DNA of 57,801 bases from Plantago elongata (taxonomy: Eukaryota; Streptophyta; Magnoliopsida; Lamiales; Plantaginaceae), in the NCBI GenBank assembly GCA_036897095.1, contig JAYMSP010000325.1, forward strand, positions 1 through 57,801, read 5' to 3'. Positions 1-12,795 of the stretch are shown in pieces (position 1 is the stretch's first letter; the number at the start of each line of letters is the position of its first letter). The notes beneath the pieces were generated by a model, which was not told the origin of the DNA, did not search any database, and was given only the letters and a program-made list of their open reading frames with translations. Position numbers and translations under genes: made by a program.

Positions 1-394
1 ATCTTGTTCCGTTTGCGGTTTCCCCCTTGTACAAACTTGTGCCTGATCAGCAAAGTGTGCCAGTCTCTTGTCTTGTTCATGCTTGCATCTGCATTTTTCA
101 TGCATGCCTGATTGATTATCACTAAGTCCTCGTGACTTACGCTCTCTCTCTGTCTTCAATATTTCCCTTTCCCAGATTTCGAGCACGAGGGTGATATCGG
201 GGTAGACTACCAGACAGGCTAACCTGCTCTGCTCTGCTGCTAGGAAAAAGTATATGTTGTTTATATTTTGTTTTGCTTCCGCACTCTGAATAATTTGGTG
301 TTGTACCGAATAATATTTTATGAGTTTTAAATAAATATGCTTGACTTGTTCGTCACAACTCTTGACGTCTGAACCCGGATCTTGGGGTGTTACA
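1..394 (+). mobile_element. Probable 3' end of an LTR retrotransposon (truncated by window edge)
   Basis: The stretch ends in GGGGTGTTACA at 384-394. This matches the usual 3' terminus of Tekay/Del-type Ty3-gypsy LTRs, which begin TGTAACACCCC. Upstream there is a TTTATATTTTG/AATAATATTTTATG-rich segment as in LTR R/U5 regions. No coding domain is visible in the part shown and the 5' half lies outside the window, so family assignment is inference from the terminal motif. No convincing target-site duplication can be tested. Confidence 0.5.
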
Positions 395-1251
395 TTTTGA
401 TAACTAACACTTAAAAAAAACCCAATTCTTTGAGACCTTTTGCACTCAAAAGAAGAACTTCAAATATACCTCGAGTAAAACAAACACCTTTTTCCAATAA
501 GATAAAATAAATTCATTGCCTCATTTTTTGCAATCGAGGTATATATATGGATGAAATTCAACCAAAAAAAATAAAGTAATAAATGTAAGAATCAGAATGA
601 ACTGAAGAAATTATAGCACTTAATCTCATGACGGAAGTCTTGTTCACTATTTATAATGCCTTAGAAGCCGATTCAAGATGTTCCCTGAATGTTCAAAACT
701 TGTGGATCTCAACGGGAAAGGAAAGAAAAGAAAAAGAAAATTTTATTTGACATATATTTTTTGGAGAATAATTTGAAGTTCCCAAATTAGTTATTTTATA
801 TGATTTAATATAAATTGCAGATTAAAATACAGCGGAACGAATAATGTCTGGATTGAAAAGGATTAATTTTCCACATTGGCACATTTTATTGATCTACAAT
901 AAATTTTTGATAATAAATAAATAATTTTAAATTAAGTGGATGTGTGAACGTAATAATTTAATTCTATAATACGCTTAATATCATATGAACAAGATGGGTG
1001 ACTTATAGATAAATTATAGGTGCATGATGTGAGAGGGTTGTGATTAAGTTGGGGACCGGTTGTCACATACGAGTTCTTTATTGGAAGGTTGATTAAAAAG
1101 AATATTAATTTTTATTTCTTTTAAATACAAATGAATATAATATTGACTAATCTCTAATCACACTGCTATTTTAAATAAAAGTAAGCTACATTAAATGGCG
1201 CCATTCTATCTTATATTCTTGAGCCTAATGAAACAACAATTTAATGCTGCA
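395..1251. other. Intergenic, AT-rich, no gene seen
   Basis: No ORF with recognisable content, RNA gene or inverted-repeat element was seen between the LTR-like end and the C2 gene stop codon. It contains the presumed 3' untranslated region and polyadenylation zone of the minus-strand C2 gene in its right-hand part. Confidence 0.6.
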
Positions 1252-2035
1252 TCAATATGGCATGGTTGATTCTTTCCATCCGCCAAAGTTCTGCTCTAGG
1301 AATTCTCCACCTCTTGGTTTCTGCAACAACAACCAACTTCTAACATCAGAATCGACCACTTTGTAAATTTGTAATATCATAATCAACGCGTTACATATGA
1401 CAGAATTGATTCTTTTAATTGTAACACTTTTACTAAAATGGTTGCAGAGTATTATAAACCTTAGTAAATTTTAGGCCGACTCTAATCTCTCCACAATATT
1501 GCTTGTCATTGATAACATTGTATGCAACCGGGCGAATACTTCCTTCTTCAAACACTCCCTTAAGAGAAATTCTGTATTTCAACATATAAAATATCATTAG
1601 AATGTGTAAGTAACCTTATACAAACATACACATTGAGAAATCTAATTATAGGTTTCAAAATGAAGTAAAATTCTTTCTACCACTCACGTTGTTTCGCCAA
1701 TAAAATCATCACTTGTAAATGTATCTTTATCCATGAGTTTGATTCTCAACGAAGTCACACCTTCGGAGACACTAAACAAGAACGTCTCGTTCCACTCAGG
1801 ATCAGAGCCTTCATCTATTGCGACGGTACTTTTCCTCTCCTGAGTTCGACAAGTGAGAATGGCGTAAACGTCCATTCGAGCTATCAACACCAAACAAACA
1901 CATTTAGTATGAGCTTGTAAGTTTAGCTCCAAACAAAGCTAATTTACCTACTCAAAGTTATAACTTACATAGAAGATCCGATTTGGTAAGGCCTTTCGCG
2001 CTGACAAGAACAACTTCAAGAGTTCCCTGAGGCAT
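1252..2035 (-). CDS. Small C2-domain protein (elicitor-responsive protein 3 / 16 kDa phloem protein-like)
   Basis: A single C2 domain makes up nearly the whole 146-aa protein. Such proteins bind phospholipid membranes, often calcium-dependently. Four exons on the minus strand were read from splice sites: 2035-1969, 1880-1688, 1571-1460 and 1320-1252. Together they give 441 nt with no internal stop. The start MPQGTLEVVLVSAKGL is the classic first beta strand of this family. It is followed by RMDVYAILTCRTQ, then SDPEWNETFLFSV, and DKDTFTSDDFIGE as the second acidic loop, which supplies the usual aspartate ligands. The C-terminal QNFGGWKEST tail resembles the GGWK tail of plant elicitor-responsive proteins. 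The gene stands alone. A TATATATATA stretch at about 2210-2222 is a candidate promoter element on this strand. Family assignment is firm; the specific role (defence or phloem trafficking) is only inferred from homologues. Confidence 0.88.
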
Positions 2036-4426
2036 TTTTTCACTATTTGATTAATGAATTGAAAACGGGCAATAAGTTAAGAATGTATTCGAAAGAAATT
2101 GAATGAGTTAATGAAAGAATGAATGGAATTGATTTTCGTGTGTTGCAAATTTTGTGCTAATGGGTTGTAACTTGTGACATTTTTCTTCTATCAGGCAAAT
2201 ATCCATCACATATATATATATAGATATGTATTGTCTAGCTGATGGCTTTGTTCTTGACTTTCTTCAAGTTTGGAGACTTATGTTAATTAAAAGGTCAAGT
2301 TGCATTGTTCCAAACGTGTTTTAATGAATAAAGTTTGAATGGAATTCAATTTTCTAAACGAATTCAATTTCGTTGTCCGATGGCTTATGTCACTCAAACT
2401 TGTTAGGTGTGAAGCAAAGGGTCTGGACTAATATTCTCCTCATTTCAAAATAGTTATGTCTTTTTTTCCCGAGTAAATAAATTTAATCATGACTACTACA
2501 TATTGATTTTATATTTTAAGATAAATGTTCAATCAAAATTATACGATATAAATTTAGAAAATAAAATGTCATTGCACATTTGTATTCAATAGTATATTCT
2601 TAATACAATTTTAAATATGTTACGTTGGTAGTTAAAGTTGAAATTGATGTGACAAAAACACTTAAAATTAAAGTGTTCATGTACTTCATATGTCTCAATT
2701 TTAACATTTCGCATTTCATTTTCAGACGTCTATTTCAAATTTTAACCCGGTTAAATGAAAAATCTCTCTCACTTTTTATTTTATTTTCTGTACTATATTC
2801 ATTATTCATCATACTTTATTTATTATATCTTTTATTTTATACATTATAATTTCTCTTATTTTATTTATTTTTCTTTTATATTGGGTTCAAATTCGAAGAA
2901 AGATGAAACTAGTTTGCAACTAAAGCCTGAGTTTTATTTACCTGTTTAACTTTTTTTCCACAACGTTTATAAACTTCATTTGTAAATTACTTATCTTTTT
3001 AAATGGTGACTCGAACCTCAACAATTGATTGAAGGTGAAGCGTCTTACTAATTGATATGTGTCTCGTTGTCATTTGCAAATTACTTACTCGTAATGTTAA
3101 TAAAAATATAAAAAAGTTATGCCCCTGTTTGCCATACTGCTGGAGTGACCATTTTCCCCACTCAAATCGAACATTTTGTACACAAAAAATTCAATTTCAA
3201 TTGAAAAAAACCACAAAAAATTCAATTTCAATTGAAAAAAACCATTCAAATTATATCCCAATCAGTCCCTATATTATTATACATTACATTTTAAACTTTT
3301 ATTATGTTTTTCTCAAAACTCCATTACAAATATGAAAGTAAATTAAATTTACAATTTAACGGTACGTGTTGACTAGAAAGAAGTCAAACGGGTATGTAAA
3401 ATTAGATCGAAGGGTGTATAATTTACCTTTCAAATCTTTACTAAGATGCCAACTTAGTAATTCTATAACAAAAGTTATTCAATTATATTATATGAGGAAA
3501 ATTTTGATTCATACCCACTGCTGTAACTTTTCATACCCACTGCTGTAACTTTTGAACAATGTTGACAAAGATATTCTCGCAGAGCACCGATCGATTGTAA
3601 TAAATTATATTTTAGTAGTTAAAAAGAAACGAATCGTATAATTCAAATTCGTTAGTCGTATGAATTTACATTTACATATGAAATTAGACACATATACATA
3701 TATTTTCAATACACATGACCATCGTACGCCCTTTAGTATATAACATGTGATGTATACACCAGATAAAACTTACAAGGATGATATTCATTAAAATAGTTAA
3801 TAACGAAGTCACTCAGAGTTGAAGCATGTGGATAAAGTTGTTAGGGTATTACTTGGGCCTCCAATTAAGCGGTTTTGGACCAGGCCTACAAAACAAAGGC
3901 CCCCATGACCCACATAAATTAAGTTTACACGTGTCAGATCGGTTTTAACCATATCGGACCGCCCTGTTCTGCAACCGGTCAAATAACACATCTATATTTG
4001 AATAATTGAATTTAACAGCAAACATGTAACTAGACACTAACCCCATAAGACTGATAACTTTTTTAGTTTCCTTCCTGAACATTCGCGCTAATCCGGCCAA
4101 CACGATTCAAAAATCATAATCGAACCAGAATATACTGACCATGGTTTGGACCGGTGGGCGAGTCTTTCTGTAAATTGCAACGGAAACACTTGATCGGTTG
4201 GTGGTGCTCTAGTTTAGTTCTCCGGTCTCCCCCTTTACCTCTCTCACCGGTCCAACAATTCAAAAAGGTAGGAGCTTTTGCGCTATATCATAGTAGTTCA
4301 CTCGTTCAATTCACTGATGTGTTTGGATCTAACGCACACCAACTGTTTGATAATATGCCTCAGTGAGTCCCTCCTTTATACTACAGCACATCGATACTAC
4401 TACTGTTAACTTCAATTCTCACGAAG
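2036..4426. other. Intergenic region between divergent C2 gene and GCP5
   Basis: AT-rich sequence serving as a shared upstream region for two divergently transcribed genes. It holds a tRNA-like SINE fragment (2999-3068), a 33-bp tandem duplication at about 3183-3248 (A-rich, with CAATTTCAATTG), and a 23-bp tandem duplication at about 3508-3553 (TCATACCCACTGCTGTAAC units). The short ORFs here have low-complexity composition and no family resemblance. Confidence 0.6.
2999..3068 (-). mobile_element. tRNA-derived SINE-like fragment (family A)
   Basis: On the minus strand it reads TAGTAAGACGCTTCA, then GTTCGAGTCACC. The latter fits the Pol III B-box pattern GWTCRANNC. It aligns with the better copy at 21741-21831 through both boxes. 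It is degenerate and has no visible target-site duplication. Confidence 0.5.
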
Positions 4427-7400
4427 ATGGAACTGCGTCAAAATCTAATAAACAAGCTCCACACTTCCTTCACTCACGGGACCTTACATTTCACTGCCCC
4501 ACTATCATCTTTGAGGACCAATGAAGTCGATCTGGTATGTGGGTATCTGCTATTTTTCCTTTTCTTTCCTTCAAACTTGTCAGGTTACTTGCTTTATTCA
4601 CATTCAGATTATTCATATCATAGTATGTTTGGTTTGCCATTTTAAGGTACGAGGAGTCTTGCAGATGCTGCAAGGTCTATCGAGTTCAATATTCTTCTGG
4701 GATGGTAACGAGCAGCGTTTTCGTTTCACAACTGGGATTTATGTCACTCATTTATCTCAGACTAGTTTGTATGGTGTGCTTCATCAGTTTACGTATGCGG
4801 CAACCTGCTTACAATTGGTTGATGATTTGGTGAAAAAAATTGATCAGTTCAAGAGTTTGCCTTCGCCAACATTGAGGGCGTTTTCTTGTGCTGTTTGTGA
4901 ATATCTTAGGGTGTGTGTGTCTTTCATTATTGAAGCAGAATTTGTTTTGATAGTAGTGGTTTGCTTTTCAATTGCTGTGCATTCGGTTTATATTATTTTC
5001 TTTTCGAACAGAGGATGCGTGATATTGCTTTACAAGAAGAGGTAAAAGTAAACAGCTTTGATGGTATGACCACACCGACCCTCTTGGGGTTATCCAGTTC
5101 GTTGTCAAGGTTTGCTTGCTTTTTCTTGTCATTTGCTGCCTGATTAATGTATAAATTCTGTTGTGGTAGAAATATGGTTTATCTCAGAAAATATGATTGG
5201 AAAAGGAGTTGATGTAATAGCTCTTTCTTATTTGTATGAAGTTTTTTTGGGTCCTCTTCATTCTTTGTCTGATTCATGGTGCTACATTTGTCAATGTTGA
5301 AAAATGATTCATGTTATCATTCTCTCTCTCAGTCCACATTGAGGCTAAGAATAGCTACTGTAAATGAACATTTACTTCTCTTTCTTTTAAATGATTTCTG
5401 ATTACATCTCGTCCAGGGAATCTCTATTGTTACTGATCATACATTTTCTGCAGTCTTTGCTCAGGAGCGGAATGTTTGTTACAAGTAGTGCAAGGAGCCA
5501 TCCCTCATGCCTATTTTCAGTTCGAACACCATGTTCCTGCTGCTGATATTGCTCTTCACATTCTGAATTATTTGCATCTGAAGCTCAATGAAGTCTGTCT
5601 GGTGCAGGGTGGAGAGGTTGTTCAAAAATATTTGCTAGTTATCATACCATAACCTTTTTGCAGTTTTTAATTCTGTGATCAGTCTTAAACAATGGTGGTT
5701 GCAGGAGGATGCATATAGGATGATACTATACATTCTTGTGGGCAGTCTGTTCCCGTATATTGAAAATCTTGATTCGTGGCTTTTTCAAGGAACTCTTGAT
5801 GATCCGTTTGATGAGGTATTTTGTTGACCTTATCCGTTGGATTGAATTTTTATGAAATTTTAAGAAAATTATCTGATGTTGTTCACAATCCATTCTTTGC
5901 AATTGTGAACTTTTGCAATTTCTTTCTATCAAAATGTCGTTTATTAATGATTATTTATTCTTTTTCATATTTTACCTTCTTGGACATTTAAGACGATATG
6001 ATTTAGAAACCCCTTTTACTACTAATCTCTAGTTCCTCAGCACTCTATATTTTCTCTCTTCCACTCTTTGATTTTTCTATGATAAGTTGTGATGATATTG
6101 ATTATGATTTGTGCTACACCGGAGTTATTGATGATAATGGTTCTGTGGATAGCATCAATAGTATCACTAGTATCATGTATTCAAGTCCTCATATTCTGGT
6201 CTGATCATTTCATTTGTGTTTTATTTCTTTTTCCACTTTTTTCTCACTCGTGTGTAAAACTCACGTTCTGCACCAGTTTTGAAGCTCAACTTTTGACACT
6301 TTACTGTACACTTTGTTTCTAAGATAGCAATTCCAACTGTAAATATTTGTTGTTCATGCAGATGTTTTTCGTCGCTAACAAAGAAATAACTGTAGTTGAG
6401 GCTGAGTTTTGGGAGAAAAGCTTTCTGCCAAGATCAGCTATGTCCGAGCCATTGCACTCCTCAGATCTACCTTTAGGTAATGCAAAGAGAGATATGAGTT
6501 CTAGAGAATCCATATCATCATCTAGTGTTGTTCCAGGGAAAGGAGCAACTAAATCAGACTTCCAAGTTTGCCCATTCTTTATGAAGGATACTGCCAAAGC
6601 TATCATTTCTGCTGGAAAATCATTGCAGCTGATTAGACATGCTCCTCTGACATCTAGTTTAGCATTGTCTTCTGACAATGCAGAGGATGAGAATGGCATA
6701 GGTGGATTAACCTTGTCAGAGGTCTTCTGCCTGTCATTATCAGCTCTTGTTGGCGACGGAGATCACATTTCCAGGTGTTTATGGCAAGGTGACAATCATT
6801 TACATGGATCCTTTTGGTGCAAAAAGGAGCTGGGTAAGTCTGGTATGAAGATTCCATCAGATGCACAGTCAAAAAAGTTCTGGGAGATATTACTGGATGA
6901 TGCATTTACCCAGAAGAAAACTACCACTTCACTATCTTCACCGAAAACTATAAATTGTAATTTGAAGGAAATACATGTAGATCTAGATGAGATTGATGAT
7001 CTTCAGCAAGAATATTTTCCTGAAAATCCAACTATTACAGTTTGTCGTGGGTTTCTTAAACAGAACAGTGATGCCTGGAGCTCACTCAATATATCTCGAG
7101 CATTTCATCTCGCCCCTTTGAATGATGAGGGCCTTAGGCAGACTATTTTCAATGAGAATAATGTACAGACGGATTATGCTTCAGGCTTTCAGTTTGGTGA
7201 ATTGGAACGTCTTCGGTTGCGAGATGACACAAACATGCTTGAAGGTCTGTTCCCATTTCCAACAGTTCTTCCACTTTTCAAGGTATTCTTTTTACTCATT
7301 TTATTTTTATTTTTGGATTTTTTCTTAACCGTGATTGAACTTATTTTAGTTAAGTGGAAGTGAGTTAAAAATCATACTTGGAAATTATGTGATCCTGAGA

Positions 7401-10400
7401 CTTTGCCTACATCTCATGACCTGTGGTGCAATTATGTACCGAGAGAAAAATATTGGGTTGCTTCTTGAGTCTTGAACTAGTTTCATGTTTTACTTTCATT
7501 TGGTAACAGGATGATCTTCAGATCTCGGAGGCTTTACCTTTTCAGAACAATAGCACTCTTCAATCAAAAACCCTTAGCTGGATTCAGAATGTTGAACCCA
7601 GAAGTACTCCGCTTCCTGCTATTATTCTTAATGAATGCCTCATCTTCTACGTCAAGAAGCAGGTTCATGACTGGGCCTGACATCATATTTTACTATTTTG
7701 ATGCTAGTGATGTATGGTATATGAATGTGCACATTTTTATGAATAAATGATTTTGCAGGCTGATTATATTGGCAGGAAGATGTTGTCTAAGTTATTGCAT
7801 GACTGGAGATTACTAGATGAGTTAGGTGTTTTGCGTGGCATATACTTATTAGGATCAGGTCTCCTCTCATCTTGTCAATTCAATCTTACGCATGTCTTTG
7901 ATTGACATTTAAAATTTACCCAACTGGATTTATGTCATATACAGGTGATCTACTGCAGCATTTCCTGTCAGTGATTTTTAATAAGCTCGACAAAGGAGAG
8001 TCCTTGGATGATGATTTTGAATTGAACACAATTTTGCAGGTATATATATCAGCTGAGTACACTGTCTGTGTTGCATCTCTAGTGAATAGTGATTGTCTTG
8101 TAGACTTCTAATTGTTAATAGCTAGATGCTCAATTGCTCATAACCTACTTCCATGGAAAATCATGATTTGATGATTTTACTGCACTGAGTTATTACGTTG
8201 TTCCATTGATATATCATAATTCTAATTTCATCTAACTCACCGTCAATTGAAATTAACATGATAGACTGATATTTATCTTGTAATGTCAGAGCAATTTGTA
8301 AAAAAAAATTCCTTTCAATTTTAACTTCGTTTATTCCATGCTGCATTTTGTGAATCTAATGTGCTGTTTCTGTAAGAATTACTATCAATATTTGAAATTT
8401 TGAATATGGAAAATGTTGTTGAAAAAGGTCTTGATTTAATGATAAAAATACCTTGACTTAGGTTGTGTTATCTTCAACTTAAAATCACTTCAGTCCAGTT
8501 CAGTGCAGTTCAGTTCAGTAAAGCTCAGTTGACTGTGTTCTCTTCAACTGAGATTTATTTATTGAATTGGACTGAACTGAACTGAAGTAAGGAATAAATT
8601 ATAACTAAGCCGAGCTGAGCTGAACTGAACTGGACTGAAGTGATTTTCATTTGAAGAGAACACAACCTTAGCTCATACTGTGCAAATCGACACGAGTCAT
8701 CGGTTGACTTCTGGGAATTAGTAACATAAATGAGTGTCATATAGTACCTTTATGGAAGAAATGTTTGAATAGCTGGATAGGATGAACTTCCTCTAAATTT
8801 TGGGGACTCTACTGTCACTATATTAACAATGTAACATTCAGGAATCAATTAGGAATTCTGCTGATAATGTGCTGCTTAGTACACCTGATTCATTGGTCGT
8901 CTCAGTATCCAAAAGTCTGGGTTCCTTCGCTGAAGATCAACACAATACATCTGTTTCAACTCCTCGTAAAGGAAGAGGACAACAGACCTCTGCAATGGAT
9001 GTCCTGGACTCTCTGAAGTTCACGTACAAGGCATGCATCAATATTCTGTCATGCTCTTCCTCAATCTTGTCAGCGGAATATTACCTTTTAACCTGATTTT
9101 TTGAAATCAAAAATACGTTAGGTCTCATGGCCGCTTGAACTTATTGCCAATGCGGAGGTGATGAAGAAGTATAACCAGGTAGCTTTATGAAACTTCTAAC
9201 TCAATCACAAAATATCGGTACTTGGTCATCTTATCTCAATTTCTCCAGGTTATGAGTTTTCTACTGAAAATTAAGCGTGCAAAATTTGTGCTTGATAAGG
9301 CTCGGAGATGGATGTGGAAGGTACTGGTTGCTGTCATCGACCTGTATTTTATTTCAAAGTGGTATACCTGCTTGCAATCAAGTCTTATTCCTAATGTTCA
9401 GATCCCTCTTGATATATCCATTCTCTGTCCAATCAGGATAGAGGCACTGTGACAAGAAAACACAAGCTCAGGTGGTTGCTTGAGCAGAAATTGCTACACT
9501 TTGTTGATGCCTTTCACCAATATGTTATGGATAGGGTAAGTGCTTGTTGTGGTTCATCTAGCAATCAACTGGTTCCAAAATCCTGTAAAGCGATGGAAAT
9601 GCATACCTATCTGGTCTATAATGACAGGAATTTGATAATTGAAAGTGTGCACAATATTTTCTTCAAAATACTCACAACTTCTGATAGTTCAAGACTCACC
9701 TTTCAGTTACTATAAATTTTAAAATCAAGTGTTCAGCCTACTACACTTCCGGCCAATGAGTTGAGCACGATTATATCTCTCTCAGGCCCTGAAAAATCCA
9801 TTAATAACTGGCTGGACCAATTCACATGTTTAAACTCTTTTGTTACCCAATTTAAGTGCTTACTTTGGAGCATTCTCAATTCATCTTGTTTTAAGGAAAC
9901 TTTTCAAGATGCTGGACATTCCCCATAATTATTATGTTTTCTCTTTTCTCCAATCTTTAATTTCAGGATACGTATATTTGAGGCAATCTATAGGTGACTG
10001 GATTTCCATCCGTATCTGCACCATTTTGAACCCTTGTATTTTTTCTATTGTAGTTATTTTGTGTGACTACTTGTGTTCAAAGTATGAGTTTTCTCAAACA
10101 TAGCAAAGGCATTTTATAGCTTATAATTACAAAAGCAGGATATTGGAATATAAACCTGCCATTTAACAGTATGTCCGGTAGTGTGGCAGGTTCAACAATT
10201 AAGTATCGGTGCTATTTTATATTTGTTAATTAAATACTAAGACAGATAGCGTTGCTCTAAATTGGGAAAAGTACCAACAACTAGGAAATGAAATTTTAAC
10301 TAGAATAGAACCTAAGTTAACAAGAAGACTTTCAAGTTTCAGGTTGTAGAAGGAAGCCATAATGCTGTGGCCTGCTTTCCTCGTCTGCTATTTCTGTTGT

Positions 10401-11525
10401 GTAAATTAAAACTGAACTTTAACGACAGATAGCCAACATTAATGAGTCCGGGATTATGCCTGACCACCTATGCACTAGTGTTAGCAGCCTTACTGCATGA
10501 GCAAATTATAAACTAGCCTATTATTGTTGTCTGTGAAAGTCTGATTGTGATACCATGTTCCTAAAAGCATCCAACTATCATAGGAATTAACAACCTCTCA
10601 GTATCTAATATCAACGGGGCTTTCCCAAACTATAATGCTCGAAAATGTTACTGCTGATATTAGCATGAAACGATTTATATTCGGACACTCTGCTGTGTAG
10701 CATGCTTAACCAAATCGGGTGCCAGGTGTATCATAATGCATGGCGTGAGCTTTGTGAAGGCGTAGCAGCAGCTGGGACTCTAGATGAAGCCATCGAAGTT
10801 CATGAGGCCTACTTGTTGTCAATCCAACGACAGTGTTTTGTGGTTCCAGACAAGCTGGTCTGATTCATCTCCAATTGCATTTCAATTGTACCTCTTATTC
10901 ATGCAAACTCACAAGGAACCTAAAAATTTCCAGCATCTAACAGAAACATGCTCTTGTTGCAGTGGGGATTGATTGCTAGTCGCATAAACAGTATCCTTGG
11001 TCTAGCATTGGATTTCTATTCTGTACAACAGACCCTAAGCACTGGTGGAGCAGTTTCGGCCATCAAAATACGATGTGAGAAAGAATTGGAGAGAATAGAG
11101 AAACATTTTGATGACTGCATGTCATTCCTCCTCAGGGTATGGTTGTATATGATTCTCTCTTTTTTTCTCCTTTTTCATTAATTTCGAATCTTCAACCACA
11201 AGAAGGAATTTTTTTCCTAAATTGTTAATGCATCTTGTGTGATCGCTGGAGTAATTTGTTCGGATTTTCCTAGTGTATGATGTATCCATGTGCTATAAAA
11301 AGGCCGAGGTGTCTACCTACAAGTTACAACAAGCACTGCAGCATCAATACATTTTTACTGATCTTCTGACTTGTGTCGGTGCAGATTCTATCCGTGAAGC
11401 TCAACGTTGGACAATTTCCTCATTTGGCAGCTCTAGTTATTCGTATTAACTATAACTGTTTCTATATGTCGGATGGGGGTACCTTGACCATTGCTTCGGG
11501 CTTTGGCACTGGACGCTCAGGGTAG
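4427..11525 (+). CDS. GCP5: Gamma-tubulin complex component 5 (GCP5, Spc97/Spc98 family)
   Basis: A subunit of the gamma-tubulin ring complex, which nucleates microtubules. Sixteen exons: 4427-4534, 4647-4910, 5012-5109, 5454-5616, 5705-5815, 6362-7282, 7510-7662, 7759-7858, 7945-8039, 8842-9030, 9122-9178, 9249-9320, 9437-9535, 10726-10857, 10963-11136, 11385-11525. Phases agree throughout and give 958 aa, near the plant GCP5 size. The start (MELRQNLINKL) leads directly into SSLRTNEVDLVRGVLQ-type sequence, so no earlier exon is needed. The N-terminal half carries GIP1-domain features (LPSPTLRAFS, GAIPHAYFQFEHHVPAADIA, LDSWLFQGTLDDPFDE). Exons 10-16 encode the C-terminal GCP domain, including VSWPLELIANAEVMKKYN and FLLKIKRAKFVLDKARRWMW, the region that contacts gamma-tubulin. 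Intron 9 hosts a MITE, and the intron after 9030 uses a GC donor. GCP5 rather than GCP4 or GCP6 is judged from length and N-terminal sequence. Confidence 0.92.
8461..8667. mobile_element. Tourist-like MITE in GCP5 intron 9 (TTA target duplication)
   Basis: Terminal inverted repeats begin GGTTGTGTT and end AACACAACC. They extend over about 45 bp with a few mismatches (ATCACTTCAGTCCAGTTCAG on the left, its complement on the right). The element is flanked by TTA at 8458-8460 and 8668-8670, the 3-bp target duplication typical of PIF/Harbinger-derived elements. The interior is dominated by CTGAA/TTCAG units and contains GGAATAAATTATAACTAAGC. No ORF. Related copies lie at 36.0-36.8 kb and a degraded half near 19.98 kb. 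Confidence 0.8.
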
Positions 11526-12190
11526 TTACATGTGTGGATAAATCAGTTTGAATGTGATGCTTCTTTGCTGAAAACTGTATAGTAAGTAGTAGTATATATT
11601 TCCAGTTGTTTGGTACATAAAAGTTTATTAAAGTACCAACATTATGTACAGTGCTCGAAGGTTAAATGAAGTTCTAAAAAAAATAAAGAATGATTAAAAG
11701 AGTAAATATGTGCTGGAGCCTGGAGATTTTGAGTTAAACGCAATAATAAGGATAATAAGTTGTTTAGTTCAAAAAATGTGTTGAATCATAATATGCATAG
11801 TTGTACGTTATATTTATTGGACCAAACTTCTCATCGTAAAGCTTTTTGGTTGCAAACGTTACTTTACTTGGAGTTAATTATTTAAGAATGTCACTTGTCA
11901 TGTTGTGCGTGATATGCCTACTCTAGATTATATACAGCCCATTCATCCGGACTCTATCTTTTTATATTTACCTTTTTCAACTTTAACATCAAATAACATT
12001 CAACGAGAATTGTTAAATGTTTAACAAAATTATATTGTAAAACCTTACATCTTAAATAACATTATATATTTTTATTAAATCATTAATCTTGGTAGCTTAA
12101 TAGTAATTTGACGTTAAAATTAATAATTGTTGAATAAAAAAGTCAACACGGGAAGATGTAGCCGAAATGGAGTTAGTATATAAATGACAT
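11526..12190. other. Intergenic, GCP5 3' flank
   Basis: AT-rich sequence after the GCP5 stop. No gene, RNA or clear element was seen before the tandem array begins at about 12.2 kb. Confidence 0.55.
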
Positions 12191-12514
12191 TTTGTTCACA
12201 ACAGATATTTTAATTGATCCAGAAATAACTTTTACTTAACCGATGTTGTATACAATACAACATTCGACTTGGTGAAATCTTATCTACATACAACCTTTTT
12301 AGAAGCGTTAACGAGATGTTGTTTCTTTATTTTATATTATTGATAGAATATGCAGTTAGTTTATTAGGCTTGATAAGATATACGATGGATCCAAAAATAA
12401 ATTTGAGAGGATTTGTGTGTGGGTACACATTTGTGCGTTCTTTGCACGAATAGTTAGTTCCATCATTAAGATGACTTTCTTTTTTTCTGTTTTTGTTTTT
12501 TTAATTATTATTAA

Positions 12515-12683
12515 ACATGGCATATAGCATTACAATTACAATTGTTGAACAAGACGAATTTATCAATTGATTCTAGATGCAAATCACAACTAATCTCTAT
12601 TCAGGGAATATAATCACTCATTTTGGGGAATCGAACCCGTGACCTCATGGTTACGGGGTGTCTCAGCTTGCCAATCGACTACA
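12515..12683 (-). mobile_element. tRNA-derived SINE (family B), 3' part of a U6-SINE chimera
   Basis: On the minus strand it starts GTAGTCGATTGGCAAGCTGA (tRNA-like head with A-box character), then GGTCACGGGTTCGATTCCCC (canonical B box GTTCGATTC). It ends in a body reading AAATTCGTCTTGTTCAACAA and ATTGTAATTGTAATGCTATA. The whole length aligns with the plus-strand copy at 35697-35867, which defines it as a dispersed family. Its 5' end abuts a U6 snRNA copy in the same orientation. Confidence 0.75.
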
Positions 12684-12696
12684 AACACTTTGACGA

Positions 12697-12743
12697 AATT
12701 GGACCATTTCTCGATTTGTGTGTGTCATCCTTGCGTAGGGGCC

Positions 12744-12775
<32 letters not shown>

Positions 12776-12795
12776 TCGGATGTCCCCGAAGGGAC
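12697..12795 (-). pseudogene. U6: U6 spliceosomal snRNA retrocopy
   Basis: The minus strand reads GTCCCTTCGGGGACATCCGA, continues through AACGATACAGAGAAGATTAG and CATGGCCCCTACGCAAGGAT, and ends AAATCGAGAAATGGTCCAAT. This is the conserved plant U6 sequence, essentially full length, with very few differences. The ACAGAGA box that pairs with the 5' splice site is intact. Upstream (plus 12796-12880) I see no plant USE (RTCCCACATCG) or TATA box at the spacing U6 genes need. The 3' end runs into SINE sequence rather than a T-run terminator. It is therefore called a retrocopy, not a working gene. Confidence 0.85.

Noticed and set aside
4154-4366. 70-aa ORF just before GCP5 as a possible first exon
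   Set aside because: The ATG at 4427 already gives a family-like start, and no donor in this ORF is needed or joins in a conserved way.
12697-12795. A functional U6 snRNA gene
   Set aside because: No upstream sequence element or TATA box at the required spacing, no T-run terminator, a SINE at the 3' end and a shared target duplication all indicate a retrocopy.
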